From Chitinophaga pinensis (GTDB lineage Bacteria; Bacteroidota; Bacteroidia; NS11-12g; UBA9320): DNA of 64,000 nucleotides. Under the pieces are notes generated by a model. The model worked only from the letters and a program-made list of their open reading frames with translations, did not search any database and had not been told where the DNA came from. Below are positions 43,770 to 52,591 of the stretch, piece after piece; position 1 is the stretch's first letter; the number at the start of each line of letters is the position of its first letter. The DNA lies in contig CAMDGU010000004.1 of assembly GCA_945897885.1 (NCBI GenBank), positions 1 to 64,000 on the forward strand. Direction: 5' to 3'. The position numbers and the translations under genes were made by a program.

Positions 43770-44942
43770 TTATCCTAAAAGCAATTTTGGTCTGTATTTC
43801 CATGTGCTTAAAAGTATAACCACTGCTGAAAAGGAAAGAATAGCTGCCATATAAAAGGCCAAAGGGATATTTGAAAATTTATTATTATAAATTTCGGCAG
43901 AGATAAAGGAGCCAATCCCAACGCCAATTTCGAGTGAAATAAACAGAGTAGAAATTGCTCTTCCTTTATTTTTAGGGTTTCCCCAATCGGCCACCCAGGC
44001 AAATATTGTAGGATTATTCATACCGTTGCCCATTCCTACAATGCAAGTTCCTATGTAAAGGTGAGTTAAATCTTTGGCATTTGCCATAATAATTAAACCT
44101 GTTGTTAAGGTTAACAATCCAAACAACATGGCGGTTCTGCGACCAAACCTATCTGAAAATTTTCCGGCAATTACCCTTATAAAAATAGAAGAAAGAGTCA
44201 TTATCATTAATATGGTTCCCTTGTTTGGAGCCTTTAATTTATCTGCCAAATCAAATCCAACAGTAAGAACAGTTCCGAAAGCAAAAACCATCAGAAACAT
44301 TATAATAGCAGGTAACCAAACACGTTTTTCAGCTAAATCTTCTTTATCAAGGTTTAATAATTTTAATTTAAACGGTTGCTTATTTTTTAGCGTTTCATCT
44401 ACTTTCCAAAAAACAAAAGCAGAACCTGATGCCAATACCGAAGCAGTAAGAAACATGGAATTAATGCCAAAGGTTTTAGTCATGAAACTGCCTAATAAGG
44501 GAGCTAACCCGGCACCAACATTATTCATTAGCCCAAAAAATCCCATGGCTTCACCACGTTTTTCGCTTGGTACTATATCGCTAATATAAGCAGTAGCTCC
44601 GGTTGAATTAAAACCTACTGTTAGCCCGTGTATTAAGCGTAAAATTAAAAACCCTAGCACGCTGGGAACAACAATGTAAAGTGTATTGGTAATTACGGCT
44701 ATTAGTGTTCCGATTAAAATTACAGGTATTCGACCAATTGTATCTGCCAAGCGGCCACTGTATGGGCGAGAGATACAAGCTGTGAGAGTAAATAATCCAA
44801 TGATAGCACCTTTGTATTCTTTTCCCCCCATTGAATCCAAATAGGCAGGAAGTTCGGGAAGTACCATATTCATACTTCCAAAGAACAAGAGAGAACCGAA
44901 TGTTAACTTAAAAAATAAGGGCGTGTATAATGAATTATTCAA
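43770..44942 (-). CDS. MFS transporter, drug/metabolite efflux type
   Basis: The 390-residue protein has 12 predicted membrane helices. Loop 2-3 holds the MFS motif SGRLADTIGRIPVI and loop 8-9 holds AGKFSDRFGRRTAML, the two major-facilitator signatures. Motif C-like glycines are in GFFGLMNNVGAGLAPLLGS. It belongs to the drug:H+ antiporter-like group (YfcJ/YhhS/YwoG class). The substrate cannot be predicted. It converges with the DUF2797 gene with only 4 bases between the stops. Confidence 0.85.
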   Translation of the reverse strand: MNNSLYTPLFFKLTFGSLLFFGSMNMVLPELPAYLDSMGGKEYKGAIIGLFTLTACISRPYSGRLADTIGRIPVILIGTLIAVITNTLYIVVPSVLGFLILRLIHGLTVGFNSTGATAYISDIVPSEKRGEAMGFFGLMNNVGAGLAPLLGSFMTKTFGINSMFLTASVLASGSAFVFWKVDETLKNKQPFKLKLLNLDKEDLAEKRVWLPAIIMFLMVFAFGTVLTVGFDLADKLKAPNKGTILMIMTLSSIFIRVIAGKFSDRFGRRTAMLFGLLTLTTGLIIMANAKDLTHLYIGTCIVGMGNGMNNPTIFAWVADWGNPKNKGRAISTLFISLEIGVGIGSFISAEIYNNKFSNIPLAFYMAAILSFSAVVILLSTWKYRPKLLLG

Positions 44943-44950
44943 TATATAAA

Positions 44951-44972
44951 AAAAGCACCCGAAGGTGCTTTA
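44951..44972 (-). terminator. Terminator after the AT-hook-like gene
   Basis: AAAGCACC/GGTGCTTT is a perfect 8-base stem with a 4-base loop (cgaa) and A7 to the left, so a U tract on the - strand. It follows the stop of the 80-residue gene by 6 bases and precedes the MFS start. Confidence 0.85.
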
Positions 44973-44978
44973 TGATTT

Positions 44979-45221
44979 TTAATTCAGATTTTCCTTAACG
45001 TATGTTTTGCCATTCCAATATCCAAGGTAGTCGCTGCCCTGTGAACTTCTCCTGAGTAAGAATAGAGCTTCATTCTTCGAATCTCTGCTTACCAATACAT
45101 TACTTACCGTTCCTAAATGAGGGTTTTTAACAACTACATTAACGTAATATGCTTTTTTCTTTTCAACCGGCTTTGTTGAAGGCCTCCCTACTTTTCCTTT
45201 TTCATCAATAACTTTTGCCAT
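44979..45221 (-). CDS. Small basic protein with AT-hook-like motif
   Basis: The 80-residue protein begins MAKVIDEKGKVGRPSTKPVEKKK, where GRP with flanking basic residues resembles an AT-hook minor-groove binding motif. A short beta-rich C-terminal part follows (YYVNVVVKNPHLGTVSNVLVS, YLGYWNGKTYVKENL). It is monocistronic with an excellent promoter and terminator, suggesting a steady, possibly high level of expression. No family is recognised; nucleoid binding is only a guess. Confidence 0.6.
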   Translation of the reverse strand: MAKVIDEKGKVGRPSTKPVEKKKAYYVNVVVKNPHLGTVSNVLVSRDSKNEALFLLRRSSQGSDYLGYWNGKTYVKENLN

Positions 45222-45266
45222 AATATTTTATTTCTTGTGTTAATTTATTCTAATTCTAAACGTGGT

Positions 45267-45297
45267 CAAACATAAATTTATAACGTCCCGTATGCAA
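45267..45297 (-). promoter_or_regulatory. Bacteroidota-type promoter for the AT-hook-like gene
   Basis: On the - strand TTG (within ATTTTGCAT) is followed after 20 bases by TATGTTTG, giving a leader of about 40 nt to the ATG at 45221. Confidence 0.55.
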
Positions 45298-45346
45298 AAT
45301 TGTTACCAACTAGTTATTCATAACTTATTCACACCTTCTTTTTTAC

Positions 45347-45820
45347 TTATTTATGATGATATTTCTCGTTTTTAATAATGCTAAAGGCTCTGTAAAGTTG
45401 TTCCACAAAAATTAATCTCACCATTTGATGAGAAAACGTCATGAGGGACAGTGCTATTTTGTCATTGCTTTTTTTTAATAATTGCTCTGAGATACCAAAA
45501 GCTCCGCCGACCACGAAAGTCAATTGTTTTGTTCCTGCAACCATTTTTTTTTCGATAAAGGTTGAAAAATCCTCTGATGAATATTCTTTACCATTTTCAT
45601 CAAGGCAAATTAAACAGGTATCTTTATCTAAATACTTTTCTATCTCTAATTGTTCTAATTCTTTTAATTTTTCGAAAGGAATATTAGCCCTGTTTTTTAC
45701 GTCAGGAATTTCTATCATTTCAAAATTTGTATAATGGGCTAATCGATTTTTGTATTCCGAAATTCCCTTTAAAAGCCAGTCTCCGTTTGTTTTTCCTATA
45801 GTTATTAACTTTATCTTCAA
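45347..45820 (-). CDS. rlmH: 23S rRNA pseudouridine-1915 N3-methyltransferase RlmH
   Basis: This 157-residue SPOUT methyltransferase has the family motifs MKIKLITIGKTN, FVVGGAFGISEQLLK and SLMTFSHQMVRLIFVEQLYRAFSIIKNEKYHHK, the last forming the trefoil knot that binds S-adenosylmethionine. It methylates helix 69 of the large subunit on assembled ribosomes. It is the last gene of a six-gene operon starting with HU and 5 bases downstream of the OmpA-like gene. Length and motifs are normal. Confidence 0.96.
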   Translation of the reverse strand: MKIKLITIGKTNGDWLLKGISEYKNRLAHYTNFEMIEIPDVKNRANIPFEKLKELEQLEIEKYLDKDTCLICLDENGKEYSSEDFSTFIEKKMVAGTKQLTFVVGGAFGISEQLLKKSNDKIALSLMTFSHQMVRLIFVEQLYRAFSIIKNEKYHHK

Positions 45821-45825
45821 TAGGA

Positions 45826-46827
45826 TTATTTGTTTAAAATACTCATAATTTCCTTTAAACTAGGGCTAAGTATTATTTCTATTCGTCTGTTTTTTGCTCT
45901 GGCTTCCTTTGTATCTGCAGCATCTACAGGGAAATATTCACCTCTTCCGGCAGGTATTATTTTTTTAGAGTCTATTTTCCCCTCTTTGGTCATTATTCGT
46001 GTGATGGCGGTTGCTCTTAAAACACTCAAATCCCAGTTGTCTTCAAATCGGGCAGTTTTAATCGGCACATTATCCGTATGTCCTTCAATCATAATGTCAA
46101 AGTCATCATTATTTTTAAGGGTTTCACACAATTTTAATAAAGCTTTTTTACCGTTAGGATCTACATCTACTTTGCCCGATTGAAATAATAGCTTCTCATC
46201 AACAGACACATAAACTTTACCGTCTTTCGATGTTACATTTAATCCACTTTCCTTATATCCAAGTAGCGCATTTGTAAGTGTTTCTTTGAGTTTTATAACA
46301 CTTTCGTCTTTCTGTTTTATTAACGCTTCAAGTTCTTTTACTTTCTCTTCACGCTCCTTTAAGCTTTTTTCTATTTCAGAAACATTTGCACTTAGCTTTT
46401 TTGTTTCTTCCTCCTTTTTTATTAAATTGGCTTCTTTTTCATTTAACTCCAATTCTTTTTTTACCAATTTGCTCTCTAAATCACGTAAACTCTTTTTTAA
46501 CTCGTCTTTTGTCAACGATTCGCTTTCCAATCGCTTTTCATAAGTAAGAGTTAGCTCGTTGTATGATTTTTTGATTTTTTCATACATCGCTTCCATTTCA
46601 ATGTAGTTGATATTGAGTTTCGTAAAATCCTCTTTTGCCAAATCCAAGTCTTTTCTCAAACTTTTAAGATTAATTTCATATAGACTAGAAATTGAATCAC
46701 AAGCATGTTTGTCTGTTTTTAACGTATTGTATTTGCTTTCCAATTCAGCAAATTTGCGCTGCGGAACACAACTTACCAGAAGGATTAATGATATAAATAC
46801 GAATGAAAGTTTTACTATTTTGTTCAT
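45826..46827 (-). CDS. OmpA-family peptidoglycan-binding lipoprotein with coiled coil
   Basis: The 333-residue protein has a lipoprotein signal (FVFISLILLVSC) and about 160 residues of helical coiled coil (KRLESESLTKDELKKSLRDLES). A C-terminal OmpA/MotB domain follows (LFQSGKVDVDPNGKKALLKLC, IMIEGHTDNVPI, NWDLSVLRATAI, GRGEYFPVDAADTKEARAKNRRIEI) with the Asp and Arg that hold meso-diaminopimelate. It tethers the outer membrane to peptidoglycan. Genes are 15 and 5 bases on either side within the HU-rlmH operon. Confidence 0.88.
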   Translation of the reverse strand: MNKIVKLSFVFISLILLVSCVPQRKFAELESKYNTLKTDKHACDSISSLYEINLKSLRKDLDLAKEDFTKLNINYIEMEAMYEKIKKSYNELTLTYEKRLESESLTKDELKKSLRDLESKLVKKELELNEKEANLIKKEEETKKLSANVSEIEKSLKEREEKVKELEALIKQKDESVIKLKETLTNALLGYKESGLNVTSKDGKVYVSVDEKLLFQSGKVDVDPNGKKALLKLCETLKNNDDFDIMIEGHTDNVPIKTARFEDNWDLSVLRATAITRIMTKEGKIDSKKIIPAGRGEYFPVDAADTKEARAKNRRIEIILSPSLKEIMSILNK

Positions 46828-46842
46828 AATTCAAGAATTAAT

Positions 46843-48393
46843 TTAAAGTTTTATTTCCTCGTCTTGCTCATCAAAGATATGAAATTCGCCATAATGTAGA
46901 GCGGGGTCGGGTACAAGATTAACATTTATTTTATAATCGAGTCTCCATTTAAAACGTTTTGAAATAAGTCCCTTTTTGAAATATGCGGCTATAAATGGGT
47001 GGGTTACCAATTTTACATGTTTAAAATTTAAACTGTGAGCCAAATATTTAATACTTGCCTCAATATCGTCTTCAATATTTTGTGACGAAGTCACATAACC
47101 TGTTCCCTTGCACATCGGGCATTTTTCTTCTGTTACAATATTTGTTTCAGGTCTTACTCTCTCGCGGGTAAGTTGAACCAAGCAAAATTTGCTCATTGGC
47201 AAAACATTGTGGCTCGCTTTATCCAATTTCATGGCATCCACCAATTCATTCATTATTTTCTTTTTATTGTTACTATCTTTAGTATCAATAAAATCAATAA
47301 CGATGATACCACCCATATCGCGCAGTTTTACTTGACGGGCAATTTCTTTGGCTGCTTCCAGATTTATATTGAGCGCATTTTCTTCTTGAGAGTTTTCCCT
47401 GTTGTGATTGGAACCGCTGTTTACATCGATAACATGTAAGGCTTCCGTGTGCTCAATAACCAGATAAGCTCCACCGGAAAAAGAAACAACCTTTCCAAAA
47501 CTAGTTTTTAGTTGTTTATTAATCCCAAAATGCTCGAATAAGGAGACTTGTCCTTTTTGCAGTTTTAAAGCATTGCGGGAAACCGATTCTGAATTTTCGA
47601 GATATTTTTCAAGCTGATTATAGTTTTCAGGGTCATTAGTATAAATACCGGAAAGGTCATACGATAAAAAATCTCTTACTATAGAAATAGCAAAAGAGGG
47701 CTCTCCCAAAACTTTATCACCCTGTTTCGCATTTTTCAGAAGCTTTACCATCCCATTCCATCGGATGAGTAATTCTTCTAAATCTTTACGCAAAATATCT
47801 TCCCCTACATTTTGAGCTGCGGTACGTATTACCACACCAAAATTATCAGGTTTTAAATCGTTAACAATAGCTTTCAAGCGGTTTCTTTCCGCTCTTTCTA
47901 TTATTTTTTTGGAGATATTAACATGATGATAGAAAGGAATTAAAATGCAATAGGAACCCGCAACCGTTATTTCGGCTGTAACACGAGGGCCCTTGGATGA
48001 AATAGGTTCCTTTAATACCTGTACAAGAATCTGTTGGTTTTTCTTAAGAACTTCCGATACGTTACCTGTTTTTAAAGTTTCAGGTTCAAATTGAAAATTT
48101 TGTAAACCGTTGCCGGTTAAACCGCCCTGTAGACCTGTTCGAGAAAACTTTGCAAAAGACTTGATATTTGGACCCAAATCTGAATAATGAACAAAAGCAT
48201 CCTTGTCCAGGCCTATGTTAACAAATGCAGCATTGTTTCCCGGAAGAATTTTTCTTACGGTGCCAACAAAAATATCACCGACTACAACGTTTTTACCTTT
48301 TTTTTCCTGGTAAAATTCTGTTAGTCGTTTGTCTTGTAAAAAAGCTATTTTTTCATCCTGCGGCGTTACTTCGATATAAAGTTCGTTAGCCAC
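46843..48393 (-). CDS. rng: RNase E/G-family endoribonuclease
   Basis: This 516-residue protein has an N-terminal S1-like RNA-binding domain with a Bacteroidota insertion (GDIFVGTVRKILPGNNAAFVNIGLDKDAFVHYSDL). The RNase-H-like catalytic core follows (LHVIDVNSGSNH, DMGGIIVIDFIDTKD, with the metal-binding aspartates) and then a zinc link CPMCKGTG joining the dimer. It cleaves single-stranded AU-rich RNA for rRNA maturation and mRNA decay. It lacks the long C-terminal scaffold of E. coli RNase E, so it is closer to RNase G. It lies directly after the basic mS38-like peptide gene. Confidence 0.93.
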   Translation of the reverse strand: MANELYIEVTPQDEKIAFLQDKRLTEFYQEKKGKNVVVGDIFVGTVRKILPGNNAAFVNIGLDKDAFVHYSDLGPNIKSFAKFSRTGLQGGLTGNGLQNFQFEPETLKTGNVSEVLKKNQQILVQVLKEPISSKGPRVTAEITVAGSYCILIPFYHHVNISKKIIERAERNRLKAIVNDLKPDNFGVVIRTAAQNVGEDILRKDLEELLIRWNGMVKLLKNAKQGDKVLGEPSFAISIVRDFLSYDLSGIYTNDPENYNQLEKYLENSESVSRNALKLQKGQVSLFEHFGINKQLKTSFGKVVSFSGGAYLVIEHTEALHVIDVNSGSNHNRENSQEENALNINLEAAKEIARQVKLRDMGGIIVIDFIDTKDSNNKKKIMNELVDAMKLDKASHNVLPMSKFCLVQLTRERVRPETNIVTEEKCPMCKGTGYVTSSQNIEDDIEASIKYLAHSLNFKHVKLVTHPFIAAYFKKGLISKRFKWRLDYKINVNLVPDPALHYGEFHIFDEQDEEIKL

Positions 48394-48409
48394 TATATTG
48401 GATTACAAA

Positions 48410-48499
48410 TTACTTTTTCTTATGTCTGTTTTTTCTTAGACGTTTCTTACGTTTGTGGGTTGCAATCTTGTGACGTTTTCTTTTCTTTCCGCTTGGCAT
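48410..48499 (-). CDS. Tiny basic mS38/AURKAIP1-COX24-like ribosomal peptide
   Basis: The gene is too short for the ORF track. It reads MPSGKKRKRHKIATHKRKKR followed by LRKNRHKKK and a TAA stop, 29 residues with 18 Lys/Arg. This matches the Bacteroidota small protein annotated as an AURKAIP1/COX24-domain (mS38-like) protein that associates with the 30S subunit. It is 9 bases downstream of the TPR gene and 16 bases upstream of rng, in the operon. Its reading frame is unambiguous and the basic composition is not expected by chance. Confidence 0.9.
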   Translation of the reverse strand: MPSGKKRKRHKIATHKRKKRLRKNRHKKK

Positions 48500-48508
48500 A
48501 TGATATTT

Positions 48509-49240
48509 TTACTTAATTTGTTGAGTTTCTAACTTTAATAATAAATCAGCATATTGCTGATTTTCGGGCTGCAAATGTAATAATTTTTTTAAACGTTTTT
48601 CAGCTTTTTTGTATTGTCCGCTTTGAATATCCAAAATCATTAAATGATGCTGTGCATCAATATAATTTGAATCTATGCTTTCAACCTGTTTTAAAAGCCC
48701 TACACCGGTCATTATAGCTCCTCCAAAGTATACTATGGAAGTGGCCTTGCAGGTTAGTGCATCTAAATTTTTAGGTTCAGTTTTTAAAATAATATCACAG
48801 GCTCTAATGGCATAAAAACTGTAGGTTGTTTTATCAGCAGTGCTATCTTGGTCCTGGGTACCTGCTTCATAAAATAATTTAGCAGATGCTAAAAGAGTTT
48901 TAGTGTCTTTTTCCAAAATTCCTTTTAAATAAAAACCATAGGCATTAAATACATCAATTTTATTTTGAGTTCCTAAAGTTATAAGAGCGTCAATGTTTTT
49001 TGCATTTGATGTATCTTCCAAAACATTTTCAATCAATGAATTTATTTCATCATTTGAACCGCTAAACCGATGAAGCAAGTCATGGATATTTGCTTCCTTA
49101 CTAGGTTCATTAGCTTCCTTGATAGGGTTGTCAAACCTAGCTGTGTTCGAATTTATTCCAAACCAGGTGAGTACAAAAAGCAAAACGGCAATTACCCCTA
49201 AGAGAGATAATTGCCATTTAAAATTTTTATTTAAAAACAA
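48509..49240 (-). CDS. Membrane-anchored TPR protein
   Basis: The 243-residue protein has one N-terminal membrane helix (LSLLGVIAVLLFVLTWFGI). A helical solenoid with TPR-like pairs follows (AYGFYLKGILEKDTKTLLASAKLFYEAG, IRACDIILKTEPKNLDALTCKATSI, AQHHLMILDIQSGQYKKAEKRLKKLLHLQPEN). TPR domains make protein-protein contacts. It lies 13 bases after the HU gene and 9 bases before the mS38-like gene, a placement that recurs in Bacteroidota (HU-TPR-rng). Partner unknown. Confidence 0.8.
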   Translation of the reverse strand: MFLNKNFKWQLSLLGVIAVLLFVLTWFGINSNTARFDNPIKEANEPSKEANIHDLLHRFSGSNDEINSLIENVLEDTSNAKNIDALITLGTQNKIDVFNAYGFYLKGILEKDTKTLLASAKLFYEAGTQDQDSTADKTTYSFYAIRACDIILKTEPKNLDALTCKATSIVYFGGAIMTGVGLLKQVESIDSNYIDAQHHLMILDIQSGQYKKAEKRLKKLLHLQPENQQYADLLLKLETQQIK

Positions 49241-49253
49241 GGTTTGTTAAAAA

Positions 49254-49562
49254 TTATGCTGTGGCAGCTTTACTTTTAACCTTTTCGCTTTTTTTGATTT
49301 TCTCAACAAAAACTTTTGCAGGTTTAAATTTTGGAATAAAATGCTCAGGAATGGTAAGTTGCGTGTTTTTTGAAATATTACGAGCCACTTTAGTAGCACG
49401 TTTTTTCAATATGAAACTTCCAAAACCTCTGAAATATACATTTTCGCCATCGTTCATTGCATTTTTAACAACTTTAAAAAAACTTTCAACAGTTTCCTGA
49501 ACCGCTATTTTTTCGATTCCGGTTTTTTCTGCTATCTCATTGATTACGTCTGCTTTGGTCAT
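49254..49562 (-). CDS. HU-family DNA-binding protein
   Basis: The protein (102 residues from MTKADVINEIAEKTGI) has the HU/IHF fold: two N-terminal helices, then GENVYFRGFGSFILKKRATKVARNISKNTQLTIPEHFIPKFKPAK with the DNA-binding beta arms and the proline region (here IPEH). An extra basic tail, VFVEKIKKSEKVKSKAATA, follows. It bends DNA and packages the nucleoid. I placed the start at Met50 of the ORF. It is the first gene of the six-gene operon and divergent from mutY, 130 bases apart. Confidence 0.9.
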   Translation of the reverse strand: MTKADVINEIAEKTGIEKIAVQETVESFFKVVKNAMNDGENVYFRGFGSFILKKRATKVARNISKNTQLTIPEHFIPKFKPAKVFVEKIKKSEKVKSKAATA

Positions 49563-49692
49563 ATCGTTTTTGGTTTTTAATAGGGGTGCAAACAAACTCA
49601 AAATATTATTAAGAAACAAGCATAGTTCTGACTCTTTGTAGTTTTTTTTTAAATTTTTTTGCAGCCTGAATAATAAGCAGTTAAATATTAGA

Positions 49693-50775
49693 ATGGGCAA
49701 AATAGGCATTGATGAGGGTATAAGTGAAAAACTTAGAGCGTGGTATGAAATAAATAAGCGCTCAATGCCTTGGCGATTGACTCAAGAACCTTATAAAATT
49801 TGGCTTTCGGAAGTCATACTGCAGCAAACCCAGGTTGTGCAAGGAACACCTTATTTTGAAAAGTTTATTTCTGAGTTTCCAACTTTAAAAGATTTGGCGG
49901 AAGCATCAGAGGATAAAGTTTTAAAACTTTGGCAAGGATTGGGTTATTATTCAAGGGCACGAAATTTATTGTACACCGCACGTTTTATTCATTTTGAGCT
50001 GATGGGTGTTTTCCCAAAAACGTATTTTGAACTTCTAAAATTAAAAGGGGTTGGAGAATACACTGCCGCCGCCATTGCCTCCATTTCATATAACGAACCT
50101 GTGGCTGTTGTAGATGGCAATGTAATCCGGGTTATTTCACGTTTATTTAAAATTGATGAACCTTTTAATTCGGGCAAAGGAAAAAAGTTATTTAATGAAG
50201 CTGCCTATCAAATTCTTGATAAAAACCAACCGGCTCAGCATAATCAAGCGATGATGGAACTTGGGTCATTGGTTTGTCGACCTCAAAATCCGGATTGCAA
50301 TAATTGCCCTTTAGCTGAGCATTGTTTGGCATTAAAGGATAAAGTTGTTCTTAATTATCCTGTAAAATTGAAAAAGACAAGTTCAAAAAAATTGTATTTT
50401 AATTTTGTAGTCCCAGTATTGGATGATCGGAAAACTTTGATTACCAAACGAACAGGAAATGATATTTGGAAAAATATGTACACGTTTCCGCTTTACGCTT
50501 CAGAAGAAGAAATTAAAGAAATGAAATTTATACCGACGATAAGGGAGGATTTTGGCGATTTTGAAGTTATGAAGGTATCAAAAATTAAGCATATCCTAAG
50601 CCATAGGGTTATTCATGCCACTTTTTATATTATAGCTTTAAAAGAAAGTGGACAATCTAAAAAAAATAATATCTTTGAAGTTGAAATTAATAGATTAGTT
50701 GAGTTTTATTCGCTACCCCGACTCATCACAAAGTTTATGGAAAGCAAAGATGTAAGTATTTATTTTATTAAATAA
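49693..50775 (+). CDS. mutY: A/G-specific adenine glycosylase MutY
   Basis: This 360-residue protein has the helix-hairpin-helix (ELLKLKGVGEYTAAAIASISYNEPVAVVDGNVIRVISR, with the catalytic Asp in VVDGN), the N-terminal helical domain (PWRLTQEPYKIWLSEVILQQTQV) and the 4Fe-4S cluster loop CRPQNPDCNNCPLAEHC. The C-terminal ~120 residues are the NUDIX-like 8-oxoG recognition domain. It removes A opposite 8-oxoguanine. It heads the mutY-ssb-gldE-gldD cluster and its stop overlaps the ssb start (TAATG). Confidence 0.96.
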   Translation: MGKIGIDEGISEKLRAWYEINKRSMPWRLTQEPYKIWLSEVILQQTQVVQGTPYFEKFISEFPTLKDLAEASEDKVLKLWQGLGYYSRARNLLYTARFIHFELMGVFPKTYFELLKLKGVGEYTAAAIASISYNEPVAVVDGNVIRVISRLFKIDEPFNSGKGKKLFNEAAYQILDKNQPAQHNQAMMELGSLVCRPQNPDCNNCPLAEHCLALKDKVVLNYPVKLKKTSSKKLYFNFVVPVLDDRKTLITKRTGNDIWKNMYTFPLYASEEEIKEMKFIPTIREDFGDFEVMKVSKIKHILSHRVIHATFYIIALKESGQSKKNNIFEVEINRLVEFYSLPRLITKFMESKDVSIYFIK

Positions 50776-51215
50776 TGTCAGTTAACAAAGTTATTTTATT
50801 AGGTAATTTAGGCAGAGATCCTGATGTACGTTATTTAGACAACAATCGCATTGTTGCTACTTTCCCATTGGCTACCAATGAAGTTTACACCGATAGAAAG
50901 AACAACAGGATACGACAAACCGAGTGGCATAACATAGAACTTTGGGATAGCCTTGCAAAAATTGCAGAAAAGTACCTTAAAAAAGGATATACCATTTATT
51001 TGGAAGGTAAAATAAGGACCGATAACTGGATTGATAAAGAAGGTGTAAACAGAAGCCAGAAAAAAATCAGGGGAATAAATATTACAATCGTTAATAAAGA
51101 AAAAAACAGGTTTGAGAATGAAAATCAGCCATCAGATATTAAAGATGACGAAATACAGGAAGGCCTTAATGAGTCCTTTGCTGATGAAGATTATAATGAA
51201 GGGGATTTATCTTAA
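50775..51215 (+). CDS. ssb: Single-stranded DNA-binding protein with a divergent C-terminal tip
   Basis: The 146-residue protein has the SSB OB-fold (VNKVILLGNLGRDPDVRYLDNNRIVATFPLATNEVY, TEWHNIELWDSLAKIAEKYLKKGYTIYLEGKIRTDNWIDKEG) and an acidic C-terminal tail. The usual last residues, DDIPF or a near match, are replaced by ...DEDYNEGDLS with stop TAA. The hydrophobic tip normally docks SSB on exonuclease I, RecQ and primase. The gene overlaps the mutY stop by one base (TAATG). Other SSBs may exist elsewhere in the genome. Confidence 0.93.
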   Translation: MSVNKVILLGNLGRDPDVRYLDNNRIVATFPLATNEVYTDRKNNRIRQTEWHNIELWDSLAKIAEKYLKKGYTIYLEGKIRTDNWIDKEGVNRSQKKIRGINITIVNKEKNRFENENQPSDIKDDEIQEGLNESFADEDYNEGDLS

Positions 51216-51239
51216 ACTATCAAACAAAACAAATTAAAC

Positions 51240-52589
51240 TTGGACCCGGAGCCGAAAAACTATTTACAAATTCTATTTATTAATCCTGATTGGTCAACGA
51301 ATATAGGATTAGTTATCATTTTATTTTTAGTAATCCTGATTATGCTAGGTATTTCAACAATTACCTCAGCTGCTGAAAATGCTTACTTTTCATTAACACC
51401 TTCTGATATTGCCGACCTTAAGGATGATGAAAAAAAATCGGCACAATTTGCCATTAAGCTTTTGAAGGAACCCGATGAAGAAGCTGCCGGTAAAACCCTT
51501 TTGGCAAGTATTTTACTCATCAATAATTTTACAAATATTTTCGTGGTAATAAGTTCATCCTTGCTACTTAGCATGGTGTTTCAGCTGGAATTATACCCTG
51601 TAGCGGGATTCTTGTTTGAAGTGGTGCTTATCACGTTTATAATTGTTTTAATTAGTGAAGTAACTCCCAAAATATATGCCACACAAAATGCCCTAAGTGT
51701 GGTGCACCGTATGTCGGTTCCCCTTTATTATTCTCAAAAATTATTAAAACCTTTTATTTGGGTATTAACCAAAAGCTCCAATTTTTTGGATAAATATTTT
51801 GAAACGAAACAACAAACCGTTTCGCTAGAAGAATTAAATCATGCTATTGAAATAACTTCGGATGAAGACCTTACGGATGAAAAAAACATATTAAAAAGCC
51901 TTGTCAATTTTGGCAACATCAGTGTAAAGCAAATAATGAAATCGCGGTTGGATGTGATGGCTGTGGAGCAAAGTACACCATTTGAAGAATTGATGGTGAA
52001 AGTGAATGAATGGGGCTATTCGCGAATTCCGGTGTACGAGGAAAATTTTGATAGTATAACAGGCGTACTTTACATAAAAGACTTGCTTCCTTATGTTAAT
52101 TACTCGGATGGGTTAAATTGGAACACCTTACTTCGCCCGGCCTTTTTTGTCCCCGAATTTAAAAAAATAGATGATTTGCTGAATGAGTTTAAGGAAAAGC
52201 AAATTCATATGGCGGTAGTTATTGATGAATACGGAGGTACCTTAGGTATTGTTACCCTGGAAGATATTTTGGAAGAAATATTTGGGGAAATAAAAGATGA
52301 GTTTGATGAGGATGAAGTAACGTATTCAAAACTTGATGATTATAATTATGTGTTTGAAGGTAAAATATCCATCAACGATTTTTTAAAGGTTACTGAAACC
52401 GAATCGGGTTATTTTGATGATGTAAAAGGGGAATCAGATTCGCTTGCAGGATTGGTAATGGAAATTACCCAAAACATACCATCCATTGGTGATAAAATAG
52501 AATATGGCAGCTTTACATTTATTATTGAAAGTGCCAACAAGCGAAAAATCAATCGAATAAAAACCATTATTAACCCTGAAATAGAATAA
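51240..52589 (+). CDS. gldE: GldE, gliding-associated CNNM/CBS/CorC-domain protein
   Basis: The 449-residue protein has three or four membrane helices (CNNM type), two CBS domains (MKSRLDVMAVEQSTPFEELMVKVNEWGYSRIPVYEE; LNEFKEKQIHMAVVIDEYGGTLGIVTLEDILEEIFGEIKDE) and a C-terminal CorC_HlyC transporter-associated domain. In Flavobacterium johnsoniae gldE stands between ssb and gldD, as here, and is needed for full GldD function. The start codon is TTG, reading DPEP next, and matches the family's N-terminus. It sits 24 bases after ssb and 2 bases before gldD. Confidence 0.93.
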   Translation: MDPEPKNYLQILFINPDWSTNIGLVIILFLVILIMLGISTITSAAENAYFSLTPSDIADLKDDEKKSAQFAIKLLKEPDEEAAGKTLLASILLINNFTNIFVVISSSLLLSMVFQLELYPVAGFLFEVVLITFIIVLISEVTPKIYATQNALSVVHRMSVPLYYSQKLLKPFIWVLTKSSNFLDKYFETKQQTVSLEELNHAIEITSDEDLTDEKNILKSLVNFGNISVKQIMKSRLDVMAVEQSTPFEELMVKVNEWGYSRIPVYEENFDSITGVLYIKDLLPYVNYSDGLNWNTLLRPAFFVPEFKKIDDLLNEFKEKQIHMAVVIDEYGGTLGIVTLEDILEEIFGEIKDEFDEDEVTYSKLDDYNYVFEGKISINDFLKVTETESGYFDDVKGESDSLAGLVMEITQNIPSIGDKIEYGSFTFIIESANKRKINRIKTIINPEIE

Positions 52590-52591
52590 GA

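Noticed and set aside
45222-45346. Riboswitch or attenuator upstream of the AT-hook-like gene
   Set aside because: The leader is about 40 bases and shows no stable fold.
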